Shown piece after piece: positions 1 through 9,843 of a stretch of DNA of 64,000 bases (its first letter is position 1; every line of letters starts with the position of its first letter). Source of the stretch: an uncultured Rhodospirillales bacterium. GTDB taxonomy: Bacteria > Pseudomonadota > Alphaproteobacteria > ATCC43930 > CGMCC-115725. Made by a program: the position numbers and the translations under genes. The notes under the pieces were generated by a model. It ran no database searches and was not told the origin of the DNA. It saw only the letters and a list, made by a program, of their open reading frames with translations. Where the stretch lies: positions 930,001-994,000 of the forward strand of contig CAIKMD010000006.1 in NCBI GenBank assembly GCA_903828515.1, in the 5' to 3' direction.

Positions 1-443
1 CTGACGCGCTGGTCGTCGACATCGCGGGCGAGGCCTCGATCCTGATGAACATCCAGGAGATGTCGACCGCCTGCCAATACCGGCTGCCGGTCAAGATCTT
101 CATCGTCAACAACCAGTACATGGGTATGGTGCGCCAGTGGCAGGAATTGCTGCACGGCGCGCGCTATTCCGAAAGCTACACGGCGTCACTGCCGGATTTC
201 GTCAAGCTCGCCGAGGCGTTCGGCGCGCACGGCCTGCGCTGCACCAAGCCGAGCGACGTCGACGATACGATCCGCGAGATGATCGCCATTCCGGGTCCGG
301 TGATCGTCGATGTCGCGGTCGATCAGGCCGAGAACTGCTTCCCGATGATCCCGTCGGGCGCCGCCCATAACGAGATGATCCTGGGCCCCGCCGACAAGCG
401 GTCGAGCGGCCCGGTTTCCGAAGAGGGCATGGTCCTGGTCTGA
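1..443 (+). CDS. ilvB: acetolactate synthase large subunit, C-terminal part (cut by window start)
   Basis: This is the last ~147 codons of the ThDP-dependent enzyme that makes acetolactate or acetohydroxybutyrate, the first common step of valine, leucine and isoleucine synthesis. The reading frame is already open at the window edge (codons start at base 3). The first residues include GEASILMNIQEMST, which matches the end of the ThDP/Mg binding motif of the family (GDGSF-x-MN-x-QEL). It is followed by the usual VKIFIVNNQYMGMVRQWQ and a C-terminal DVAVDQAENCFPMIPSG. The stop is TGA at 441-443. The regulatory subunit gene follows 28 bases downstream, as is normal for this operon. The N-terminal domains lie outside the window. 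The biosynthetic (ilvB/ilvI) type is inferred from the ilvN-ilvC neighbours. Confidence 0.96.
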   Translation, partial: DALVVDIAGEASILMNIQEMSTACQYRLPVKIFIVNNQYMGMVRQWQELLHGARYSESYTASLPDFVKLAEAFGAHGLRCTKPSDVDDTIREMIAIPGPVIVDVAVDQAENCFPMIPSGAAHNEMILGPADKRSSGPVSEEGMVLV

Positions 444-471
444 TTGGGGCAGGGCCCGAACGGAGAAAAAG

Positions 472-975
472 ATGAGCGATATCGAGCGGCACGCGATTGC
501 CGTGCTGGTGGACAACGAGCCGGGTGTGTTGGCGCGGGTGATCGGCCTGTTCGCCGGGCGCGGCTACAACATCGAAAGCCTGACCGTCGCCGAGGTCGAT
601 CGCGCGAATAATCTCTCGCGCATCAACGTCGTCACCTCGGGCACGCCGATGATCATCGAGCAGATCAAGGCGCAATTGTCGCGCCTGGTGCCGATCCGGG
701 TCGTCAAGGATCTGACCCAGGAAGGCGCCTGCGTCGAGCGCGAGCTGGCGCTTTTGAAGATGGCAGGGATCGGTGAAAAGCGCATTGAATCCCTGCGTCT
801 TGCCGATATCTTCCGCGCGCGCGTCGTCGATTCGACGATCGAGACTTTCGTCTTCGAGGTGACCGGTTCGACCGAGAAGCTCGATGCCTTCATCAACCTG
901 ATGCAGCCTTTGGGGCTGGTCGAGGTTTCACGGACCGGTGTCGTCGCGATCTCGCGCGGCGCGGCCAATTTTTGA
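472..975 (+). CDS. ilvN: acetolactate synthase small (regulatory) subunit
   Basis: This 167-aa protein is the regulatory subunit that raises the activity of the large subunit and gives it valine feedback sensitivity. An N-terminal ACT domain is plain at about residues 6-80 (IAVLVDNEPGVLARVIGLFA, then RGYNIESLTV), followed by the typical C-terminal domain with FRARVVDSTIETFVFEVTG. The length matches the family (about 160-175 aa). It starts at an ATG 28 bases after the ilvB stop, with a GGAG sequence just upstream, and ends 15 bases before ilvC. The three genes therefore very likely form one transcript. Whether the enzyme is valine-sensitive cannot be read from the sequence. Confidence 0.96.
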   Translation: MSDIERHAIAVLVDNEPGVLARVIGLFAGRGYNIESLTVAEVDRANNLSRINVVTSGTPMIIEQIKAQLSRLVPIRVVKDLTQEGACVERELALLKMAGIGEKRIESLRLADIFRARVVDSTIETFVFEVTGSTEKLDAFINLMQPLGLVEVSRTGVVAISRGAANF

Positions 976-2010
<1,035 letters not shown>

Positions 2011-2118
2011 GCCGTCCGGCATTTCCTTGCGGCATGCGCCCGACGGGTTAAGCGTCGGAATTCTGAGCGAAAATGCGCGAGATACCTTGCGAGTCCGGTC
2101 TTAAACGGGATAGAGATA

Positions 2119-2187
2119 TCCTTATGGTAAAGTGCTGTCTTGTTAGAGAGTAAGGAATAGTAAGGAATATACGTTTTGGTAAGGAAG
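2119..2187 (+). repeat. cluster of TAAGGA-type short repeats in the leuA leader
   Basis: Two exact tandem copies of AGTAAGGAAT occupy 2149-2158 and 2159-2168. A related GGTAAGGAAG is at 2178-2187, and an inverted TCCTTA is at about 2119-2124. The surrounding ~150 bases are markedly AT-rich compared with the genes on both sides. This is direct observation. That the cluster marks a promoter or operator for leuA is inference. Confidence 0.5.
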
Positions 2188-2225
2188 TCTCTGGCAAGAC
2201 TGAGTTTACGGGTAGCGAGGGCGTA

Positions 2226-2366
2226 ATGACTGAAATGACGGCATCGAGCAGCAAGGACCGGGCGCCATCGCGCCAGGCCGATGCTGCGCGCGCCGTCGAC
2301 GGTCACATTTGCGGGCGCAACCTGTTGGGGAGCTACGAAGGGTCGCTTCGACTTATTGGCCCCTGA
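2226..2366 (+). CDS. possible leuA leader peptide (46 codons)
   Basis: A short open frame starts at ATG 2226 and stops at TGA 2364-2366, 80 bases before leuA. Its last 15 codons encode LLGSYEGSLRLIGP, with four leucine codons including an adjacent CTG-TTG pair. A small hairpin (arms 2336-2340 and 2346-2350) lies within these codons, and a larger one begins at the stop codon. This layout resembles the leader peptides that control amino acid operons by attenuation in proteobacteria. The Leu codon run is short and the second hairpin lacks a T-run, so the role is an inference. The region holds no other convincing gene. Confidence 0.35.
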   Translation: MTEMTASSSKDRAPSRQADAARAVDGHICGRNLLGSYEGSLRLIGP

Positions 2367-2398
2367 GCGGGAGACGCGAGGCCATTCGCGCTCGGGGG
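2360..2398 (+). promoter_or_regulatory. strong hairpin overlapping the stop of the leader ORF, upstream of leuA
   Basis: CCCCTGAG at 2360-2367 pairs with CTCGGGGG at 2391-2398 (8 bp with one G-T). Inside it CGCGA at 2375-2379 pairs with TCGCG at 2386-2390. The stem begins in the last codon and stop codon of the short upstream ORF. No T-run follows, so it is not a simple intrinsic terminator. A translation-coupled attenuator or another RNA element for leuA is possible. Confidence 0.45.
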
Positions 2399-2446
2399 TG
2401 ATCACTGCGGCCCGACCGTTACTTCCAGACCAGAGGATCCGCTCCG

Positions 2447-4048
2447 ATGAGCGCCAATAAGACCAGCGCCGCCAAACCCGGCGCCACCCAGTCCAAGACC
2501 ACATCCCCCGCTTCGCAACGGGTCGTCATTTTCGACACCACATTGCGCGACGGCGAGCAATCGCCGGGCGCCTCGATGAATCTCGAGGAAAAAATCAAGA
2601 TCGCGTTGCTGCTCGAGGAGATGGGCGTCGACGTGATCGAGGCCGGCTTCCCGATCGCCTCCAATGGCGATTTCGAGGCGGTGCGCGAGATCGCCAAGCT
2701 CGTCAAGAATTCGACCGTGTGCGGCCTGTCGCGGGCCGGCCGCGGCGATATCGACCGGTGCTGGGAAGCGGTGCAGTACGCGGCGCGTCCGCGCATCCAC
2801 ACCTTCATCTCGACCTCGCCGCTGCACATGAAGTTCAAGCTCCAGATGTCGCCCGATCAGGTGCATCAGGCGATCATCGACAGCGTGACGCATGCGCGCA
2901 ATCTCTCGCCCGACGTCGAATGGTCGTGCGAGGACGGTTCGCGCACCGAGCACGATTTCCTCTGCCGCACGATCGAAACCGCGATCAAAGCGGGCGCCGG
3001 CACGATCAACATTCCCGACACGGTCGGCTATGCGATCCCCGAGGAATTCGCCGCCCTCATCCGCATGGTCTTCAATCGCGTGCCCAATATCGACAAGGCG
3101 ATCGTCTCGGTTCACTGCCATAACGATCTGGGCCTCGCCGTCGCCAATTCGCTGGCTGCGGTCGGCGCCGGCGCGCGCCAAGTGGAATGTACGATTAACG
3201 GGCTCGGCGAGCGGGCCGGCAACGCCGCGATGGAAGAGGTCATCATGGCGCTGAAGACGCGCCAGGATCTCATGCCCTTCGCCACCGGCGTGAAGTCGGA
3301 ATACATCACGCGGGCTTCGCGTCTCGTCTCGGCGATCACCGGTTTCGTGGTGCAGCCGAACAAGGCGATCGTCGGCGCCAATGCCTTCGCGCATGAAAGC
3401 GGCATCCACCAGGACGGCATGCTGAAACATGCCGGCACCTACGAGATCATGACGCCGGAATCGGTCGGTCTCGGCAAGTCGACGCTGGTGATGGGCAAGC
3501 ATTCGGGCCGCCACGCCTTCAAGATGAAGCTCCAGGAACTGGGCTTCGAGGTCGGCGACAACGCGATGAACGAGGCGTTCCGGCGCTTCAAGGACCTGGC
3601 CGACCGCAAGAAGGAAGTCTACGACGAGGATCTGGTCGCCCTGATCGACGACGAGATTCAGCACGGCCAGGAGCGCATCAAGTTCGTCTCGCTGCAGGTC
3701 ATCGCCGGTTCGCGCGGGCCGCAGACGGCGACGCTCGAGCTCGAATTGGACGGTAAGCCGCTGATCGCGACGACCACCGGCAACGGACCGGTCGACGCCA
3801 CCTTCAACGCGATCAAGGCGATGGTGCCGCACGAAGCGAAATTGCTGCTCTATCAAGTCAGCGCCATCACCCAAGGCACCGACGCGCAAGCCGAGGTGAC
3901 GGTACGTCTCGAAGAAGACGGCAAGTCGGTGAACGGCCAGGGCGCCGATCCCGACACGCTGGTCGCTTCGGCGCGCGCCTATATCCACGCCTTGAACAAG
4001 CTTTTCACGAAAAGGGCGAAGACGGCGCCCGCCGCGATGTCGGCTTGA
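2447..4048 (+). CDS. leuA: 2-isopropylmalate synthase
   Basis: This 533-aa protein condenses acetyl-CoA with 2-oxoisovalerate, the first committed step of leucine synthesis. The HMGL-like TIM barrel starts with IFDTTLRDGEQSPGASMN near residue 27, which holds the metal-binding Asp and catalytic Arg. HCHNDLGLAVANSL near residue 223 supplies the two metal-binding His. NAFAHESGIHQDGMLKH, near residue 312, is the linker signature. The last ~140 residues form the LeuA allosteric dimer domain (leucine feedback). Length is normal for the bacterial long form. An upstream region with hairpins may provide leucine control. mreB begins 71 bases downstream, the arrangement known from several Rhodospirillales-type genomes. 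Confidence 0.97.
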   Translation: MSANKTSAAKPGATQSKTTSPASQRVVIFDTTLRDGEQSPGASMNLEEKIKIALLLEEMGVDVIEAGFPIASNGDFEAVREIAKLVKNSTVCGLSRAGRGDIDRCWEAVQYAARPRIHTFISTSPLHMKFKLQMSPDQVHQAIIDSVTHARNLSPDVEWSCEDGSRTEHDFLCRTIETAIKAGAGTINIPDTVGYAIPEEFAALIRMVFNRVPNIDKAIVSVHCHNDLGLAVANSLAAVGAGARQVECTINGLGERAGNAAMEEVIMALKTRQDLMPFATGVKSEYITRASRLVSAITGFVVQPNKAIVGANAFAHESGIHQDGMLKHAGTYEIMTPESVGLGKSTLVMGKHSGRHAFKMKLQELGFEVGDNAMNEAFRRFKDLADRKKEVYDEDLVALIDDEIQHGQERIKFVSLQVIAGSRGPQTATLELELDGKPLIATTTGNGPVDATFNAIKAMVPHEAKLLLYQVSAITQGTDAQAEVTVRLEEDGKSVNGQGADPDTLVASARAYIHALNKLFTKRAKTAPAAMSA

Positions 4049-4110
4049 CGCGGCAAGCACCCGCGGCGGCCCCGCCAGGCCGCCGCGCGGTTCTCCAACT
4101 GGCAGATTGA

Positions 4111-5160
<1,050 letters not shown>

Positions 5161-5162
5161 CC

Positions 5163-6065
5163 ATGCGAATTTCGGCACCAGTCAAAGCGGCAGCACAGCG
5201 TCTCGCGCTGCCCTTTCTGGTGTTTCTGTCCGGGATGCTGGTCGTCTTCGGCAAGACCGATAATCTGCTCTATGACGGTCTGCGGGTCGCGGTCGCCGAT
5301 CGCGTGGCGCCGATCCTCGACGCGATCAGCCAGCCGGTCGCCACCGTCTCGGGCGTGGTGCAATCCTTCTCCGACGCGGTCGGCGTGCATCGCCAGAACG
5401 CCGAACTGCGCGAGGAGAACGCGCGCCTCCTGCAATGGCAGGAAGTGGCGCGCCGTCTCGCCTCCGAAAATGCCGAATTGCGCGATCTCGTCAAACTCGT
5501 GCCGCAGAACACGGTGAGCTCGGTCTCGGGCCGGGTGATCGCCGATTCCGGCGGCGCCTTCGCGCGCAACGTGCTGGTCAATGTCGGCCACAATGACGGC
5601 GTCGAGCGCGGGCAGGCCGCGCTGACCGGCGAAGGCCTGGTCGGCCGGGTCGCCGAAGTCGGCCAACGCACCGCGCGCGTCCTGCTGTTGACCGATCTCA
5701 ACTCCCATATTCCGGTCGAATTCGCGGTCAGCCACGCGCGCGCGATTCTCGACGGCGACAATTCCGAGCAGCCGCGGCTGGTCTATCTGCCGTCGAAGGT
5801 CGAAGTGAAGCTCGGCGACGCCATCGTCACCGGCGGCTCGGGCGGAATCTTTCCGCCGGGCTTGCCCGTCGGCATCGTCGCGTCCGTGTCGGGCGACGTG
5901 ATCCGGGTCGAGCCTTATGCCGAACTGGCGCGGCTCGAAGTCCTGCGCGTCGTCGATTTCGGCATGTCGGGCGTGCTGCCGCAAAGCGCGGTGCCGATTC
6001 CGCGCGCCACCGGCAGAGCCGCCAAAGCCGCGCCCGCTCCGGCACCCGCGCCACCGGCCAACTAA
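5163..6065 (+). CDS. mreC: rod-shape determining protein MreC
   Basis: This 300-aa bitopic inner-membrane protein of the elongasome links MreB to the periplasmic wall enzymes. One transmembrane helix (about residues 15-35, LPFLVFLSGMLVVFG) is followed by a coiled coil rich in E, L and R (about residues 77-115). The MreC beta-barrel domain comes next, with GRVIADSGGAFARNVLVNVG and a later GDAIVTGGSGGIFPPGLPVG. The end is a low-complexity Ala/Pro tail. Length and order match the family. ATG at 5163 lies two bases after the mreB stop, and mreD follows 10 bases later. Confidence 0.95.
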   Translation: MRISAPVKAAAQRLALPFLVFLSGMLVVFGKTDNLLYDGLRVAVADRVAPILDAISQPVATVSGVVQSFSDAVGVHRQNAELREENARLLQWQEVARRLASENAELRDLVKLVPQNTVSSVSGRVIADSGGAFARNVLVNVGHNDGVERGQAALTGEGLVGRVAEVGQRTARVLLLTDLNSHIPVEFAVSHARAILDGDNSEQPRLVYLPSKVEVKLGDAIVTGGSGGIFPPGLPVGIVASVSGDVIRVEPYAELARLEVLRVVDFGMSGVLPQSAVPIPRATGRAAKAAPAPAPAPPAN

Positions 6066-6075
6066 GGCAGGCACG

Positions 6076-6591
6076 GTGCCGCTCGCCACGCTTCGCGATG
6101 TCGGTTATCCGGCGCGACTCCTGCCGTTCCTCTCGACGCTGATCTTCGCGCTGGTCTCGGTGGTGCCGATCAATCTGCCGGGTTTCGCGGTGGTCACGCC
6201 GGCTTTCGCCCTGATGGCGGTGTTCCACTGGACGATCTATCGCCCCGATCTGATGCCCCTGACCGCCGTATTCGCGATCGGCCTGCTGCTCGATATCATC
6301 AACGGCACGCCCTATGTCGGCCTGTCGGCGCTGACCTTGCTGGTAGCCCGGACTTTCGTGATGACCCAGCGGCGGTTTTTCGTCAATCGTACCTTTCCCG
6401 TCGTCTGGCTCGGCTTTCTCGCCGTCACCGTCGCCAATTTCGCGCTGGTGTGGGCGCTGGTCAGCATGCTGCGCGGCACGTTGCTGGGCTTTCGTCCGTT
6501 CCTCTTTCAAGCGGTGCTGACGGTATCGTGCTACCCTGTCGGGAGTTATGTTCTGGCGCGGGCGCATCGCGCCTTTCTGATCCGGGCGTGA
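6076..6591 (+). CDS. mreD: rod-shape determining protein MreD
   Basis: This ~171-aa integral membrane protein is the third component of the MreBCD complex. It is very hydrophobic, with about five membrane segments (for example LLPFLSTLIFALVSVVPINL and FLAVTVANFALVWALV). It contains the family's central FAIGLLLDIINGTPYVGLSAL pattern. I chose the GTG at 6076 as the start because it lies just after the mreC stop and gives a family-typical length. The longer open frame upstream only overlaps mreC and is proline/arginine-rich, as a shadow would be. mrdA starts three bases after the stop. Confidence 0.9.
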   Translation: MPLATLRDVGYPARLLPFLSTLIFALVSVVPINLPGFAVVTPAFALMAVFHWTIYRPDLMPLTAVFAIGLLLDIINGTPYVGLSALTLLVARTFVMTQRRFFVNRTFPVVWLGFLAVTVANFALVWALVSMLRGTLLGFRPFLFQAVLTVSCYPVGSYVLARAHRAFLIRA

Positions 6592-6594
6592 GCC

Positions 6595-8490
6595 ATGGCG
6601 AATAACGACAAGACCCGCAGCAAACTGTTGACCCGCCGCGCCGCGCTGTTGGGCGGCGGCCAGTTGCTGCTGCTCGGGACGCTGGCCGGCCGACTCTATT
6701 ACCTGCAGGTGATTCAGGCCGACCGCTATGCGATGCAGGCGGACGAGAACCGCATCAATATCCGTCTGCTCGCGCCGCCGCGCGGTCGGATCGTCGATCG
6801 CTTCGGCGTGCCGCTCGCCGAGAACCGTCCGACCTATCGCGCCGTGCTGGTCGCCGAGCAGGCGGGCGATCTGCAATCGACCCTCGATGCCGTCGCCACG
6901 CTGGTTCCGCTGTCCGACAATGACCGCCGCCGCGTCCTGCGCGACATCCGCAACAAGCTGAGTTTCGTGCCGGTCGCGCTGCGCGAAAATTTAAGCTGGG
7001 AAGAAATGGCGCGGATCGAGGTCAACACGCTCGAACTGCCGGGCGTGTCGATCGAACGCGCGCTGATCCGGTCTTATCCGTTCGGCGAAACGAGCGCTCA
7101 TCTGGTGGGTTATGTCGCGGCCGTGTCGGAGAAGGATCTCTCGGGTGACGATCCGCTGCTCGAGTTGCCCGATTTCCGCATCGGCAAGAGCGGCGTCGAG
7201 AAATCCTACGATCTCAATTTGCGCGGCACCGCCGGCACCAGCCAGGTCGAGGTCAATGCGTTCGGCCGGGTCGTGCGCGAACTGGCGCGCGAAGACGGCA
7301 TGCCGGGTCAGGAGATGGTGCTGACCCTCGACATGGCGCTGCAGGCGTATGCGGCCAAGCGCTGCGCGGCCGAACAAAGCGCAGCAGCGGTGGTGCTTGA
7401 TTCCTGGACCGGCGACGTGCTCGCGATGGCGTCGATGCCGGCCTACGACCCGAGCGCCTTTGCCGCCGGGTTGACCGGGGCGCAATGGAAGGCGTTGATC
7501 GAGAACCCGCTCAACCCGCTGACCGACAAGGCGATCAGCGGCAGCTACCCGCCCGGCTCGACCTTCAAGCCGATCGTCGCGCTGGCCGCGCTCGATGCCG
7601 GCGTCATCACGCCCGACACTCACATCTTCTGTCCCGGCCATTACGAACTCGGCGACGCCAAGTTCCATTGCTGGAAGCATGACGGCCATGGCAGCATGGT
7701 TTTGCGCGACGGCCTCAAGCATTCCTGCGACGTGTTCTTCTTCGAAACCGCGCGGCGCACCGGCATCGACCGCATCGCCGCGATGGCCAAGCGTTTCGGC
7801 CTGGGCGCGCCGATCGGCATCGATATTCCCGGCGAACGCAGCGGCCTCATTCCCACGACCGGCTGGAAAAAGGCGACGACCGGCATCGCCTGGCAACAGG
7901 GCGAGACGCTCTCGGCCGGCATCGGTCAAAGCTATGTCCTCACCACGCCGCTGCAACTCGCCACCATGGTCGCGCGCCTGGCGACAGGTCACGAGATCGT
8001 GCCGCGCCTGGTGCGCGAGGACGGCGTGATGACCCAGGATGGCGGCACCGACCGCATCGAGGCGCCGTCGCTCAACATCGCGGCCAAGGATCTGAAGCTC
8101 GTGCTCGAAGGCATGTATGCGGTGGTCAACGAGCAGGGCGGTACCGCCTATGCCGCGCGGGTCATGGACCCGGCGATGGCGATGGGCGGCAAGTCGGGCA
8201 GCGCCCAGGTTCGTCACATCACCGAAGCCGAGCGCGATCGCGGTCTGCCTAAGGCCTTGCAGGTGCCATGGAAGGATCGCGATCACGCGCTCTTCATCGC
8301 GTTCGCGCCGGTGACCAATCCGCGTTATGTCTGCGCCTGCGTGGTCGAGCATGGCGGCGCGAGCGGCGGCGGCGGCTCGGCGGTGGCGGCGCCGATCTGT
8401 CGCGACATCCTGCTCGAGGCACAAAAGCGCGATCCGGTTCACCGCGTGCCGGACCAACCTTACGGCTCGGCGACCCTCGCGTCGGGCTGA
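6595..8490 (+). CDS. mrdA: penicillin-binding protein 2 (transpeptidase of the elongasome)
   Basis: This 631-aa class B penicillin-binding protein crosslinks peptidoglycan during elongation together with RodA. A single N-terminal membrane anchor (about residues 18-38) follows a charged RSKLLTRRAALLGGG segment. The pedestal/dimerisation domain begins around residue 55 with APPRGRIVDRFGVPLAENRP. The transpeptidase domain carries the catalytic SxxK in SYPPGSTFKP near residue 322, the SCD motif in KHSCDVFFFE (SxN equivalent) and the KSG triad in GGKSGSAQVRH. Length is normal. The start is ATG three bases after mreD, and rodA follows with a four-base gap. It would be inhibited by beta-lactams of the mecillinam type, by family knowledge. 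Confidence 0.96.
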   Translation: MANNDKTRSKLLTRRAALLGGGQLLLLGTLAGRLYYLQVIQADRYAMQADENRINIRLLAPPRGRIVDRFGVPLAENRPTYRAVLVAEQAGDLQSTLDAVATLVPLSDNDRRRVLRDIRNKLSFVPVALRENLSWEEMARIEVNTLELPGVSIERALIRSYPFGETSAHLVGYVAAVSEKDLSGDDPLLELPDFRIGKSGVEKSYDLNLRGTAGTSQVEVNAFGRVVRELAREDGMPGQEMVLTLDMALQAYAAKRCAAEQSAAAVVLDSWTGDVLAMASMPAYDPSAFAAGLTGAQWKALIENPLNPLTDKAISGSYPPGSTFKPIVALAALDAGVITPDTHIFCPGHYELGDAKFHCWKHDGHGSMVLRDGLKHSCDVFFFETARRTGIDRIAAMAKRFGLGAPIGIDIPGERSGLIPTTGWKKATTGIAWQQGETLSAGIGQSYVLTTPLQLATMVARLATGHEIVPRLVREDGVMTQDGGTDRIEAPSLNIAAKDLKLVLEGMYAVVNEQGGTAYAARVMDPAMAMGGKSGSAQVRHITEAERDRGLPKALQVPWKDRDHALFIAFAPVTNPRYVCACVVEHGGASGGGGSAVAAPICRDILLEAQKRDPVHRVPDQPYGSATLASG

Positions 8491-8494
8491 GGCG

Positions 8495-9637
8495 ATGCAT
8501 TCCGCGCTCGACACGTCGGTTCCCCGCCAAAGCATTCTTCTCAAACTCCTGAGCATCAACTGGGGCCTGTTGCTGCTGCTGAGCGCGATCGCCTGCATCG
8601 GCTTCGCCATGCTCTATTCCGCGGCCAACGGCCATTGGGATCCCTGGGCCAGCAAACAGGCGGTGCGCTTCGGCATCTCCATCGTGGTGATGATGGCGGT
8701 GGCGACCGTCGATCTGCGCTTCTGGCTGCGCTCGGCCTACGCGATCTATGCCGGCACGCTGCTGCTGCTGATCGCGGTCGAGGTCAAAGGCGCGATCGGC
8801 ATGGGCGCGCAACGCTGGATCGATCTCGGCGTCATCCAGCTTCAGCCGTCGGAACTCATGAAGATTGCCTGCGTCCTCGTGCTCGCGCGCTATTTCAGCA
8901 CGCTCACGCCCGACGAGATCAAGCGTCCGCTGCGCCTGATCCCGCCGGCCCTGATGGTGTTCCTGCCGGCGGGGCTGGTGATGAAACAGCCCGATCTCGG
9001 CACCGCGATGATGCTGACGCTGGCGGGCGGCGCGATGTTCTTTCTCGCCGGCGTGCGGTGGTGGAAATTCGTCGTTCTTCTCGCGGCGGGCGGCGGCATC
9101 GTGCCGGTTGCCTGGCGTTTCCTGCGCGATTACCAGAAGAACCGCATCTATACGTTTCTCGATCCCGAGAACGATCCGCTCGGCGCGGGTTATCACAGCC
9201 TGCAATCGAAGATCGCGATCGGCTCGGGTGGCATGTTCGGCAAGGGCTTCATGAACGGCAGCCAGGCCCATCTCAACTTCCTGCCCGAGAAACAGACCGA
9301 TTTCATCTTCACCATGCTGGCCGAGGAATGGGGCCTGATGGGCGGCCTGGTGCTGCTCGGGCTCTACACGCTCATTTTCATCTACGGTTTCGCCATCGCG
9401 TTCCGCAGCCGCAGCCATTTCGGCCGGCTGCTGGCGCTCGGCATCACCGTCAACATGTTCCTCTATGTCTTCATCAATACGGCCATGGTGATGGGTTTGA
9501 TCCCGGTGGTCGGCGTGCCGCTGCCGCTGATCTCCTATGGCGGCACCGCGATGCTGACGGTGATGTTCGGTTTCGGCCTGATGATGTGCGTTTATGTACA
9601 TCGCGACACGCGGCTTGGGCGCGGTGGCGACGAGTAG
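8495..9637 (+). CDS. rodA: RodA, SEDS-family peptidoglycan glycosyltransferase
   Basis: This ~380-aa polytopic membrane protein polymerises lipid II during side-wall growth and pairs with the upstream PBP2. About ten hydrophobic helices are visible. The SEDS signatures are GAQRWIDLGVIQLQPSELMK near residue 105, FLPEKQTDFIF near residue 266 and VPLPLISYGGTAMLT near the end. The start is set at ATG 8495, four bases after mrdA. A longer open frame reaching back into mrdA is a shadow. It is the last gene of the mre operon; a tRNA gene follows 67 bases later. Confidence 0.95.
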   Translation: MHSALDTSVPRQSILLKLLSINWGLLLLLSAIACIGFAMLYSAANGHWDPWASKQAVRFGISIVVMMAVATVDLRFWLRSAYAIYAGTLLLLIAVEVKGAIGMGAQRWIDLGVIQLQPSELMKIACVLVLARYFSTLTPDEIKRPLRLIPPALMVFLPAGLVMKQPDLGTAMMLTLAGGAMFFLAGVRWWKFVVLLAAGGGIVPVAWRFLRDYQKNRIYTFLDPENDPLGAGYHSLQSKIAIGSGGMFGKGFMNGSQAHLNFLPEKQTDFIFTMLAEEWGLMGGLVLLGLYTLIFIYGFAIAFRSRSHFGRLLALGITVNMFLYVFINTAMVMGLIPVVGVPLPLISYGGTAMLTVMFGFGLMMCVYVHRDTRLGRGGDE

Positions 9638-9704
9638 GCCTCGGCGGGCGGCGCTCGACAATCCCCCACGGTCTTGTTATAAGCCGCGCGGCCCTTCGAG
9701 GCAT

Positions 9705-9780
<76 letters not shown>

Positions 9781-9843
9781 TTCCTCCCCTAAATGGGCAC
9801 TCAGGCCCCGGCCTCGGGGTGAGGACGACGAAAGTCCGCACGC

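Noticed and set aside
2402-4060. A 552-codon open frame opposite leuA
   Set aside because: It mirrors leuA on the other strand; composition is rich in Arg/Asp/His/Gly as antisense frames of GC-rich genes are, with no recognisable motif.
9781-9843. Hairpin CCCCG..CGGGG after tRNA-Lys as a terminator
   Set aside because: Only five pairs and no T-run. Not strong enough to list.
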